Assembly (NCBI GenBank): GCA_947589065.1
Contig: CANPZM010000005.1
Span: 1-54,265, forward strand
Length of the DNA stretch: 54,265 nt
Direction of reading: 5' to 3'
Source: an uncultured Clostridia bacterium
GTDB taxonomy: Bacteria; Bacillota; Clostridia; TANB77; CAG-508
The position numbers and the translations under genes were made by a program. Shown here in pieces: positions 36,707 to 48,000 of the stretch. Below the pieces are notes generated by a model that was given only the letters and a program-made list of their open reading frames with translations, was not told the DNA's origin and ran no database searches. Each line of letters opens with the position of its first letter. The stretch's first letter is position 1.

Positions 36707-39700
36707 ATGCAAAGGACAAGAAATTTCAAACAAAAATTGATTGCTAGCTTGATTGTATTCATGATAACTTTCAGCAACTTTGCTACTCTTGGCGCAAATC
36801 TTGTTTCATATGCTGCTGAAGAAGACATTAATTATTCAGCAGAATTTGTATTTGTTGAAAATACGAATCAAGTTGAAACAAATGAGAGCAATGAACCTGA
36901 AGTTATTAATGGAGAAACAGTTGACGAGCAAAGTAATTTAGAGCCGGAAGTTACTGATGGAAATCAGGAAGAACAACCAGAACAAACTGAAAATCCAGAA
37001 GTTTCTGAACAACCGGAACAAGCTGAACCAAATGAGCAAACGGCTCCAAATGAAAATGGAGAAGAACAAACTGAAAGTTCTACAAATGAATATGAAAATC
37101 AAACTGAAAGCATGACAACAGAGAATCCAGTTGAATCTAATCCACCTGAACAAACTGAAAGCCCAGAGGTTTCAGAACAACAAGAACAACCGGAACAACC
37201 AGAAGAAACTCAACAACCAATTGTTGAGGGATTGGCTATACAAATAACTCTTGGGGTTAATGATTCTGGATACTTAAAAAGTTCTAAAATTGATATTAAA
37301 AATTTGGAAAATCAAATTTTTAAATTAAGGGATGACATTCCATTAGGTCAATATATTCAATCTGTTGAACAAAATAAAATAAAACTAAATCAAATTGAAA
37401 ATGGAAATGAAGTAAAAATATATATTCCTATAGAACTTAAAGAAGAGAGTGATATTGATATTTCTACATTACAATCTGGTGTTGAACTTGAATTAGTTAC
37501 AACATATATAGATAATGAAGGTAATGAAGAAATAATTACAAAGTCTGTTAGACCTATATTTAATGTAGAAAATACTGTTGATTTGAAAGTTGATGGTAAT
37601 GTTGAAAAATTTATTCCATATGTAAAAGATGGAATAAATGAAGCATTAATTCAATTAAAAGTAGAAGCTTATGCTGAAAATAAACCTACATTACCTATAA
37701 AAGATACTCAAGTTCAAGTTACTATACCTCAAATTGAAGGAACAACAATTAATAATGTAGTAGTATCTGCTATAGAAACTTCATATACAAATGGACTTTC
37801 TGGAACAGATGCAGTATTTACTGCTGAAAATTGGAACTATCAAGATGGAGTTGTAACAATATCTGTTAATAATAATGAAAAAGATGGAAGATATTTAAAG
37901 AGTAATGGAAAAGATCAATATATAATTTCATATGTATATTCAAACTTTAATAATGCACAAGATATAGTTTTGCATTCATCAATAAATGCAAAATCTAATG
38001 TATTTAATGCAACAGGAACTAATGAAATTTCTAATGCAATAGAAAAAGATTATAATTTATCTCAAGCAAATTCAAATATAGTTACATATCAAATAACTAG
38101 AAGAACTCAAGAGATGAGTAAAGGTTATTTATATGCAAATGCAAATTCAAATAATCCAGAATATGAAGTGGAATTTGAAAATATAATTAATGTAAATATT
38201 TCAAGACCAGATATGATTAATACAGTTGAGATTAGAGAAAAAGATGAATATTTTCTAGATAACAATCAAAATAAATATTTAACAACTGTTGAAAATGCTG
38301 AAAATTGTTATTACAAAAATATTAAATTAAATAAACAAAATTTACTTTCAATAATTGGAGAAAATGGAAACTTAGAAATATTACTTGAAGATGGAACATC
38401 ATTAATTCAAATAAATAAAGACACAGAAGATGATGGCGATGGTAATATCACAATTAGTTTTGGGGAAAACAAAATTGGAAAGATATTATTTAAGATAAAT
38501 AATCCTGTAGGAGAAGGAATTTTAAATATAGGAACTGTAAAAATAATTACTGAATGTTCATATGCTAAAACTGACTTGATGATGTTTACACAATTAAACA
38601 ATGAATATGTTGCTGCAGCACAATTACAAGAAGGAATTGTTACAGAGATGGGTGAAGCAAAAGTACAAACAGAACTTATAGATTCTGTTACAAATGCAAC
38701 TGTTTCATTAAATAGAAATGAACTTAGTACACTTGTAAAAAATGAAGATGTTGAAATTAACATATCTTTAAATAATGCAGATCCAAAATCTAATGTATAT
38801 AAAAATCCAGTATTTGAAATTACTTTTCCAGAGGAAATTGAGAATGTTGAAATCACAGACATGAATGTCCTATATGGAAATAATGAATTACAAATTTCAA
38901 ATGTTGAAACAATTAGAAATGATAAAAATAATGTTGTTATAAGATTAACATTAAATGGTGCTCAATCTAAATATTCTTTAGGTGATCAAGAAAGAGGTAC
39001 AACAATAATTTTAAAAACTAATATTTCTTTAGATATGTATAGAGCATCTAAAACTACTAAATTAGTAATGAATTATTATAATGAAGATGCTACAAATTAT
39101 GGTATTTCTTCAAATTGGACAATGACTACAAAACCATCTTCAAAAATGTTAAATCCAAAACAAGGTACTTATGATACTGAATTAAAGGTAGTAGCACCAG
39201 ATGGATTTGTTAATGCACAAATGATTTCAGGATACAAAAATGATGAATCTATAATTTCAGTAAATCAAGGAAGAAAAGAAGCTACTGTTGATACATTTGC
39301 AGATAGCAAAAAAGCTGAAATGAAAATGGTATTAATTAATAATACAGATGAAGAAATGAATAATGTTCATATTTTAGGTAGAACAATATTTAGTGGAAAT
39401 AAATCTATTGTAAGTGGAGAAGAACTAGGAACAAACCAAGATGCCCCTATGACTTCAAAAATAGTTTCTAAGAATAATTCTCATGACGCTAAAATTTATT
39501 ATTCTGAAAATGGAGAAGCAACAGATGATTTAAATTTAGAATCAAATGGTTGGGATGCTAATCCAAGAAATATGTCAAAAATTAAATCTTATTTAATAGT
39601 TGTTGATGGAACAGTTAAAATTGGAGATATTTTAGTTTATACATATGGATTCGAAATTCCTGAAAAATTAACTAATAATTTGGATATGACTGGGACTTTC

Positions 39701-42067
39701 GGAACATATTATACAGGAACAAAAACATCAGGAATAGCAGAACCAGATAAAGTTGTTTTAACAACAGGTGATGCTCCAGTGTTAAAAGTTGAAACAGTAT
39801 CTGATAAAGATGAGAATGTGGCAGTTGCTGGAGAAAGAATAAAATATACTGTTAGAATTTCAAATGAAGGTAAATCAGATGCAGAAGATGTTGTTGTTAA
39901 TAGTATTATTCCAGATGGAACAACTTACATTGAAAATGGAGAATTAAAACCAGAAACAAAAGAATTGAAAATAGAGGTTGATGAAATTAAAGCGGGAACG
40001 GTAGAAGAAGTTTCATATGAGGTTCAGATAAATGAAAATACTCCACTTGATGCAAATATAGAATCAAATAATAATGTTGAAGCAAATGGATTGGAAAAAC
40101 CAATTTATACAAAAGCAGAAGATATGAAAGTAGATATGCCTGAATTAAGTATAGTATTAGACCAAGCTGATAAAGGTAGAACAGTAGAACCAGAAGAGCA
40201 ACTTTGGTATTCAATAAGTATAGCTAATTATTCTGATAAAAAAATTGAAAATTGCAATGTTGAATTAGTTTTACCTGATGGTTTAGAATATTTTGATGCT
40301 TACATTGTTGGGTTTGAATCAGATGGAATAACTGAGAAATCAGATGGACAAGCTATATATGATTCTAATACTAGAAAGGTAACATGGCATCTTGATTCAA
40401 TAGATGATGCTGTTGCATTGAAATTAAAAACTGTGACTTCAAATATTTCTGAAAGCCAAAAAGAACTTATAGTATCTGCCACAGCTAGTTCTGAGAATTT
40501 AACTAGGGCTTATACTTCAAATGAAATAAGAAATACTTTAGCAAAACCAATTATTGAAAGTAGTTATACTTCTAGTATAGATAATAAATTCTTAAAAGAA
40601 GGAGATAGCATTAGATATACTTTAAAATTAAAAAATGTAGGTATAATAGAAGCTAGAGATATGGATATTGAAAATACTTTACCAGATAATTTGAAAGTTG
40701 TTGGAGCTTCTATAATAAAAGATGGAGTAACCAATAATGCTTTAATTGGTAAAACTGTTAACACATCAGTATCACTTGAACCAAATCAAGAAGTAGAAAT
40801 TGTTCTTGAATGTAATGCTGAGAATGTTAATGACATTGATAATGAAGTAGTTACAGCAAATAATTGGAAAATAGATGGTAAAAATATTGATGCAATTCAA
40901 ACAAAGCAAGTTCAAAATATTATTATTCAAAATCCAGAATTGACTAATGAACAAGAATCAATTAATAAACAGAAAGAAACTGAAGTTAAAGCTGAAACTA
41001 AAGTTGAAAAACAAAAAGTTGAGGTAAATGAACAAAATAATGAAAAAGTTGAGCAAGCTAATGCTCAAGAGAAACAACAAAACTTTAAAATATTAGGTAA
41101 AGCATTTAATGATTTTAATAAAAATGGTCAAAGAGATCCATTAGAAGAGGGTATGGCTAATATTGTTGCTAAATTATGTAGTATTGATACACAAAAAATA
41201 GTTGCTCAAACTATTACAAATAATATTGGTGAATATATGTTTGAAAATGTACCAAAAGGTGAATATTACATAAGATTTGCATATGATAATACAAAATATC
41301 AATTAGCTGATTACAAGAAGAAAGGTGTTGAATCAAACTTAAATTCAGATGCAATTATTTCAAATTATAAAGCAGTTACAGATAAAATTGTTATAGATGA
41401 TAATAGTGTTTCTGATATAGATATTGGTTTAATTAGAGCTGGAATATTTGATTTATCAATTGATGCTAATATTAATAAAATAACAGTTCAAGATAAAGAT
41501 GAAACAGTTACACATCAAATTGAAAACTCTAAATTAGCTAAAATTGATATTAAACCACAAAAAGCAAATTCTTCAATGATATATGTTGAATATACAATTA
41601 CAATTTCAAATAAAGGTGAGATTGCTGGATTTGCAAAACGTATTGTTGATTATTTACCAAAAGGACTAGAGCTTGATACATCTTTAAATCCAAATTGGTA
41701 TGTAGGTGCAGATGGATATGCATATAATCAAGAATTAGAAAATGAGATTATTAATCCAGGTGAAACAAAGACTATAACATTAACTTTAACAAAGCAAATG
41801 ACAGAAAATGGAACTGGAGTTATAAATAATGATTTTGAGATAGCTCAAACCTATAATGAATATGCAATAGGAGATATAGATTCTACAGAGGCAAATAAAG
41901 TTCAGGGTGAAGATGATATGAGCAGAGCTGATTTAATTATAGGTATCCAAACAGGTGGAAGTATGATTAACTTGATGATTGTAAGTACTACACTGATTAC
42001 GTTATTAATAACTCTGTATGTAATAAAGATTTATGTTGATAAGAAAAATAAGGAGGTGATTGTATGA
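36707..42067 (+). CDS. Giant surface protein, type B (B3), with a Pro/Glu/Gln-rich stalk
   Basis: 1786 residues, with GGAGG 6 nt before the ATG. A signal peptide (about 1-35, ending SYAAEED) is followed by a low-complexity Glu/Pro/Gln/Thr/Asn region (about 52-171, repeated PEQ, NPEVSEQPEQ, QTES units), likely an extended spacer or wall-spanning stalk. DUF11-like domains then run to about 1410 (KVETVSDKDENVAVAGERIK, LVLPDGLEYFDAY), followed by a charged linker, an SdrD B-like domain (about 1457-1540, DFNKNGQRDPLEEG), a last DUF11-like block, MSRADLIIGIQTGGS and a membrane anchor (about 1749-1777). It is more distant from B1/B2 than they are from each other and uses more T-ending codons. Its last codons carry AAGGAGGTGAT, the A3 ribosome binding site, and its stop overlaps the A3 ATG. 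Confidence 0.75.
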   Translation: MQRTRNFKQKLIASLIVFMITFSNFATLGANLVSYAAEEDINYSAEFVFVENTNQVETNESNEPEVINGETVDEQSNLEPEVTDGNQEEQPEQTENPEVSEQPEQAEPNEQTAPNENGEEQTESSTNEYENQTESMTTENPVESNPPEQTESPEVSEQQEQPEQPEETQQPIVEGLAIQITLGVNDSGYLKSSKIDIKNLENQIFKLRDDIPLGQYIQSVEQNKIKLNQIENGNEVKIYIPIELKEESDIDISTLQSGVELELVTTYIDNEGNEEIITKSVRPIFNVENTVDLKVDGNVEKFIPYVKDGINEALIQLKVEAYAENKPTLPIKDTQVQVTIPQIEGTTINNVVVSAIETSYTNGLSGTDAVFTAENWNYQDGVVTISVNNNEKDGRYLKSNGKDQYIISYVYSNFNNAQDIVLHSSINAKSNVFNATGTNEISNAIEKDYNLSQANSNIVTYQITRRTQEMSKGYLYANANSNNPEYEVEFENIINVNISRPDMINTVEIREKDEYFLDNNQNKYLTTVENAENCYYKNIKLNKQNLLSIIGENGNLEILLEDGTSLIQINKDTEDDGDGNITISFGENKIGKILFKINNPVGEGILNIGTVKIITECSYAKTDLMMFTQLNNEYVAAAQLQEGIVTEMGEAKVQTELIDSVTNATVSLNRNELSTLVKNEDVEINISLNNADPKSNVYKNPVFEITFPEEIENVEITDMNVLYGNNELQISNVETIRNDKNNVVIRLTLNGAQSKYSLGDQERGTTIILKTNISLDMYRASKTTKLVMNYYNEDATNYGISSNWTMTTKPSSKMLNPKQGTYDTELKVVAPDGFVNAQMISGYKNDESIISVNQGRKEATVDTFADSKKAEMKMVLINNTDEEMNNVHILGRTIFSGNKSIVSGEELGTNQDAPMTSKIVSKNNSHDAKIYYSENGEATDDLNLESNGWDANPRNMSKIKSYLIVVDGTVKIGDILVYTYGFEIPEKLTNNLDMTGTFGTYYTGTKTSGIAEPDKVVLTTGDAPVLKVETVSDKDENVAVAGERIKYTVRISNEGKSDAEDVVVNSIIPDGTTYIENGELKPETKELKIEVDEIKAGTVEEVSYEVQINENTPLDANIESNNNVEANGLEKPIYTKAEDMKVDMPELSIVLDQADKGRTVEPEEQLWYSISIANYSDKKIENCNVELVLPDGLEYFDAYIVGFESDGITEKSDGQAIYDSNTRKVTWHLDSIDDAVALKLKTVTSNISESQKELIVSATASSENLTRAYTSNEIRNTLAKPIIESSYTSSIDNKFLKEGDSIRYTLKLKNVGIIEARDMDIENTLPDNLKVVGASIIKDGVTNNALIGKTVNTSVSLEPNQEVEIVLECNAENVNDIDNEVVTANNWKIDGKNIDAIQTKQVQNIIIQNPELTNEQESINKQKETEVKAETKVEKQKVEVNEQNNEKVEQANAQEKQQNFKILGKAFNDFNKNGQRDPLEEGMANIVAKLCSIDTQKIVAQTITNNIGEYMFENVPKGEYYIRFAYDNTKYQLADYKKKGVESNLNSDAIISNYKAVTDKIVIDDNSVSDIDIGLIRAGIFDLSIDANINKITVQDKDETVTHQIENSKLAKIDIKPQKANSSMIYVEYTITISNKGEIAGFAKRIVDYLPKGLELDTSLNPNWYVGADGYAYNQELENEIINPGETKTITLTLTKQMTENGTGVINNDFEIAQTYNEYAIGDIDSTEANKVQGEDDMSRADLIIGIQTGGSMINLMIVSTTLITLLITLYVIKIYVDKKNKEVIV

Positions 42068-45000
42068 AAAATAATCGACAATTAGAAATAAAAAGAATTA
42101 GCATAACATTAATGTTAATAATATTTATAATAATTGGGTTATTAATTTCACACAATGCCTTTGCTGCAACAAATAAAAATAATAAATCACCAGTAAGAGA
42201 AAGTGAAACAAACAGATTAACAGGGGAATCAATATTTGTTACTTTGGCAGATCAAGTTGACGGAAAATATGTTTTTATAACACATGATGATTTGATGAAT
42301 TATCCATCAATATTTTGTTCAGCCAAAGGTATATCTTTACCTGGCTATGAAAGTACAGTAGTAAGTAGTGGGGGTAAAAGTACAGATGTGACAGATAGTC
42401 CAAATAGTAAGTCAACAGGAATGCTTACTATGGCTGATAAGGGAGTTACTGTTTTTAAAGATGGAGCTTCATGGACAACTAGCACATCAAGTCCATATGG
42501 AGCGACAACTAGTAAAACATATGGTAGATTTTGGGTAGACAGTGTTAGAAATGCAACTCCTGCAGAAGCATGGGTACTAAATGAATGGGATCAAAATGAC
42601 CCTAAGAAGAATCCAATTACATTTGAAATAACTGATAAAGAATATAAAGGAAAAGTAAAAGACAAAAATAAAACTGTAACATCAAGAAATGAAGAATTAT
42701 GGGCAGTACAATGGAATGATGCTGATGAGCCAACAAAATATGTAACTAAAAAGGGTGATAAATATTATTATGTTAAAACTACTAATATTTATGCACCATA
42801 TACATATGTTCAACATGCTTGGTGGAGTGTAAAAACAGTTGGAACGGAGAGCAAAGCTGGTTCAGGAATACAAGATACTCCTTTGACACATGAAGCAGAA
42901 GCTTTTGAAAATTATATAAATAAAATTGCTATTAAAAATGATAAAAGTAGCTGGAAATATGAAAAGGATGAAAACAATAAAGATAAAGTTATAGAATCAA
43001 GTAAATGGCAATATAATTCAGATGGTACATTTAAAGTTAATTATAAAGTAGAAGGAAATTCTGAGGATGCAAATGTAAGATTTAATGCAGAAACTAATAA
43101 ATATATCATTGGACCTTTCACAATTAATTACTTAAGATCTGTTACAAAACAAGATTCAAGAGAAAAAGTAAGTTTTTCAGGAATTTCAAATTGTACAATA
43201 ATAGCTACAGATGGTAATGGTAAAGAATTATATGACAGTAAGGGTGAAAGTGTACTAAAATTAGGTAAAAATTATAGATTCATTTATGATAATGAAGAAT
43301 TACATGAAAAAAATATACCTGTAGAAACTATAGATGGAAAGAAAGTAAAGCTTGATACAGCAGAAGATTATCCATATCCATATGATGGTGAAAAATTTTA
43401 TATTGAGATGGATTATTTAGACGATGTAAGCATTATAAAAAGCATTGATTTTGATTTTCAATATATGAATGCTGGTGCTACATTTGAATATTTAAAAGGT
43501 AAATATTTAGTTATTAATTGGACACCATGGTATGATATAGTACCTTCTGATGGTGGAGACACAACAGATCATCAATATGGTGCTGTTAAAGTTACAAACA
43601 ATGTTAATTTAGCTATGAATGTTAGTTCAAGAGCAAATCAAAGTGGAAGTGGAACAGTTGTAGATGGTGGAGGAGATGGAAACTTCCAATTTATAGAAAC
43701 TTCTAGTAATCTTTTTAGTATTGAAGAAGATGGCGATAATGTAAAAATTAATTGCAAATTAGGTAATTCTAAGAAAAAAGGATATGAGGATACTTGGAAT
43801 AGTATAAAGAAGAGCAATTGGACGTTAAATAGTGCAAAGGAAAAAGAAGTAAAGACTTATTATCAAATAATTGAAAGAAACAGTGAAGAAATTTCTGGAA
43901 CTTTATCAGAAGTTAAAGATTCAAACATTACAATTTCAAGAGATTATAAAGTTCCAAAAGAAAAAGTGAAGATAAAATTCCGTAGAGATGTTACATATAC
44001 AATTGAATATGTAGAACATGATTATCATTCAAATTATGATTTTACAACAACAAAAACAACAGAGGAGACTGTTAAAGGTGATTCTTGGGAAGAGACATTT
44101 ACTTGGACAAATAAGATTGCTGAAGGAATTGAAGTAACAGATTCTGGAGAGGCAAAAATAGATTCTGCATTTGGTGCAACTTATGTTAAAGTAGGGAAAG
44201 TAAATCTACTAGAAATGTCTTTAAATTCTAAATTAAAAGAAGATGCAATTGAACATGGTAAAGTAGAGTGGACTTCAATGAATGAAGAAGCGGCTATAGT
44301 TTCTAATTCAGAATCAATAGAAACAGAAGTGTCTGCAGTACCGTCTGATGATGATACAGTTATTCACATGGTAATATTAGACTATGATGGAAAACCTGTT
44401 CAAGATTTTATATTTATGATTCATTTTCCTAAAATGTTTATAGATGACATTGAAGGAACTACAGATATGACTAAGACGTTTACTAATTATTTTAGCTGCA
44501 AGACATTTCTAATACATAATGCTTATGGAGATTTTATATTTGATAATAGTGAATCAACAATGGATGATGTAAATATTTTAATAGCGAAACCTAGTGGTGA
44601 TAAGGAGAGTACCATATTAGTAATTAGAAATTTTCCAGATGATTTTCCAGGTCTTATCAAAAAAGCTAGTGAATCATATACTTTAGTATATCATGATTTA
44701 TTTAGATCAGAAGTATCTATTACAATAGATCAAGACATTACAAATGAAAAGTATGAAGAAAATGAATTAATTACTAGAATTAGAAAATCTTTGGAATTGA
44801 AAATATTAGATGCAGATGCAGCAGAAAGACTTTTAAAGGAGGCACAGGAAAAAGGTATTACATTACCAGATAATCTTTCAGAACAACTTCAAACAGTTAT
44901 TGATAATGCAAAAACTTTAAATACAGATGTAGAAAAGAAATTATCCCACATGTTGAATAACTTAGGAAAATATTCTGCGTCAGATTGGCAAAAATTTTAT

Positions 45001-48000
45001 GATCAAATAAAAAATGATTCTAATGTTGATGAAGAACTTAGAAAAAAAGTATCATATGTTACAACTGAGAGAAAACAAGCAGAAGAATGGCTACAAAAGA
45101 TGAGAAATGGTGAAATAACTCCTAATGAAGCTGCATATCAAGTAGGAAAACTAAATAATCGTTTTAAAGATATTGAAAAGGAAATTTCAAATAGATTAAT
45201 AGAACAAATAGGACAAGGGAATGCAACAGGACAAGGAAATTCATCTGGGCAAGGAAATTCATCAGGACAAGGAAATTCAACAGGAAGACCATCTTTAGAT
45301 TCTGCAACACAACAATTTTTTGACAATCAAGTAGAAGGATTAGAATCAGATATAGCTGCTATACAAGATGAAATAAATAGTTCACTTGAAGAGTTGTTAG
45401 GTCAGAAAAATACATTAGAATCAATAATCAAAGATATAATAAATAGATTAATAGCAGAAAATGCACAATTATCATCAGAACTTGCAAGTTTAGAAAAACA
45501 AATACAAACTGAGACTGATGTAGACGAAAAAATTACAAAAGAACGTAGATGTGATGAGCTTAGACAATTGATTCAATATAATAACATAACTATTGATGAG
45601 TTGAATAAATTATTACAGCTAAATCAAAATATTGATAGTCAAAGAAATCAAGAAAAACAATTATTAGAACAACAAGCATCTTTAGAAAGTCAAATTGAAA
45701 AATTACAAGAACAGCAGTCTACTCTTAAAGGAAATAAAAAACAGCAAAACAAGAACCAAATAAAGGATTTAAGATCACAATTAAAACAGGTTTCATCACA
45801 ATTATCTAAATTATATGGAACTGCTAGTGATTCTAATAATCAAAAAGATAAAATTCTAGATAAAATTAGAAATTATGGAAGATTAAATGCATCTGAATTC
45901 GAACAATTAGAAAAAACTCAAAATGAAATAAATTTAACTGAGTTTACAATACAACTACAGGAACAAGATATTTCAGATATGTCAAATACAATAAAAGCAA
46001 TAAGTTCAGCTGGTTCTAGTACTTTCTCTTTTGCATCATCAGGTAATGAAGCACATGGACTACCTCAAGCTGGATCAGGAAAATTTAAATATTACTTGAA
46101 GTTTACAAGTGCAACAGAACAAAGAGCTCAGGATCAGATTAAAGGTAGAGGAGCAGTTAAGAAAGATATAGATGCTTTCAATGGAAGAGGAACTGACCCA
46201 GCAGGTGAAGCTGTAAACTTAGAATTATTAACAAAAGAAATAGATTTAAGAACATCAATTTCAGGCGTTGTATGGATTGATCATGAAAATGATGTAAAGA
46301 ACAATAAATCTGGAACATTAGGAATTTATGATCATGGAGAAGGTGTACTTGATACACCAGCACCAGAAAACAGTGTTGAGATAATAGTTTGGAAAGTAAC
46401 ATATGAAAATGCTTCAAACGGATTAAAAGAAATTGAAAGAGAAAAAGCTATTGGATGGAATGTTGTAGGACAAAAGGATGGAAAAGATACTTATAAAGAA
46501 ATAAACTTTATAAATAGTAATTCAAGAGAATTCATTGATGCTAATGGAAAATATTCTATAGATAAAATTCAAGTTCCAAGTAAAGAAGGCATAGATGGTA
46601 AGAAATACACAGTAACATATGATGTTGAATTTATATATGATGGACAAACTTATGAGGCAACTGAATTTATGAAATCAGCAGAAACAGATAATGAAGGAAA
46701 AACTACAGCTCAAATAGCTAGTAAGAGAAAAGCTGAATTTGAAAAAACTGCTGATGAAACTAAAGGAGCAGATAAAGATTATACAAAATATCAACAAAAT
46801 GATAAAGGAGCTATGGCTGAAAGTTCTTACATAATTGAAAATGCTGAAGAAAGAAAAGCATTTGATGCATACTTTACAAAGATTTATGGTAATACTGCAA
46901 TTGATGATAATGGAAATACAAATGGTAAATCAAATGGTGGAGAAGACGGAGCTTATTATACAGGAAAAGATGAATATACTGATAGAGCATTGAAAGAGAC
47001 AGATTTGCAATATACTTCTACATTAAAAGGTGACGGTGATAATGCCAAACGTATATCAAATCTTGTAACCAGAATGAAAGATGGAGTACCTGTAACAAAT
47101 GATGACGACGGATTTGTATTACCACAATATAGATTTGCAGCAAGAACTTCAGAAGCGGGAATTTCTTCACAAGTTGGCTTAGAATTCCCTTATGAAAAAC
47201 AATATCATGTTGAAAATAATTACTATGATAATTTAAAATTCCAAAACACAACATTTAAGCCAATTAATGAATACTTTAATCAAATAAACTTAGGTTTAAT
47301 TGAAAGATATCATTCAGATCTTAGTGTAATAAAAGATTTATATTCTGCAAAAGTTGTAGTAAATGAACAACAGACAGATTATAAATATAATAGCCTTGGA
47401 GATTTAACAGAAGATGCATTAGAGAAACAAATCAGTAGTTCTTACAGAACTAAAACATACAGTATAGGTTTATATAATTCAGATTACAAGTATAGATCTG
47501 CTGTATATGAAAGTGTGCAAGATCCGATTACTAAACAGATATTACAAGCAATTAAAGATGATACAGATTTAAGATTATTTGTAACTTATAAAATTGCAAT
47601 GTACAATAATTCAGAATATACAGATGTATGTATAAATGAATTTAAAGATTATTATGATAAAACATTTACACTTGTATCACAACCAGTTACAGCAAGTATA
47701 TTAGATAATGATGGAAATAGACATGATGAGGTTGTAGCAGAGACACCATTCTATAGAAAGATAGATATTACAGATAAGAATGAAGCTGAAAAACAAACAG
47801 AGTTATATAGATGGAATAAGAAACTAGATATGGATGCAAGTAGAATTGCAACTACAAAAGATGCAAATGGAAATGACATAAAAGTAACTGGAGAAGTTGT
47901 ATTTGAAGATAAAGGTGCAAGTAGTAATGAAGCTTATAAGTTATCTGTTTCAGGTTCATTAAGTGCTTTAAATGATAGTCAAGATAAATTTAATGAAAAA

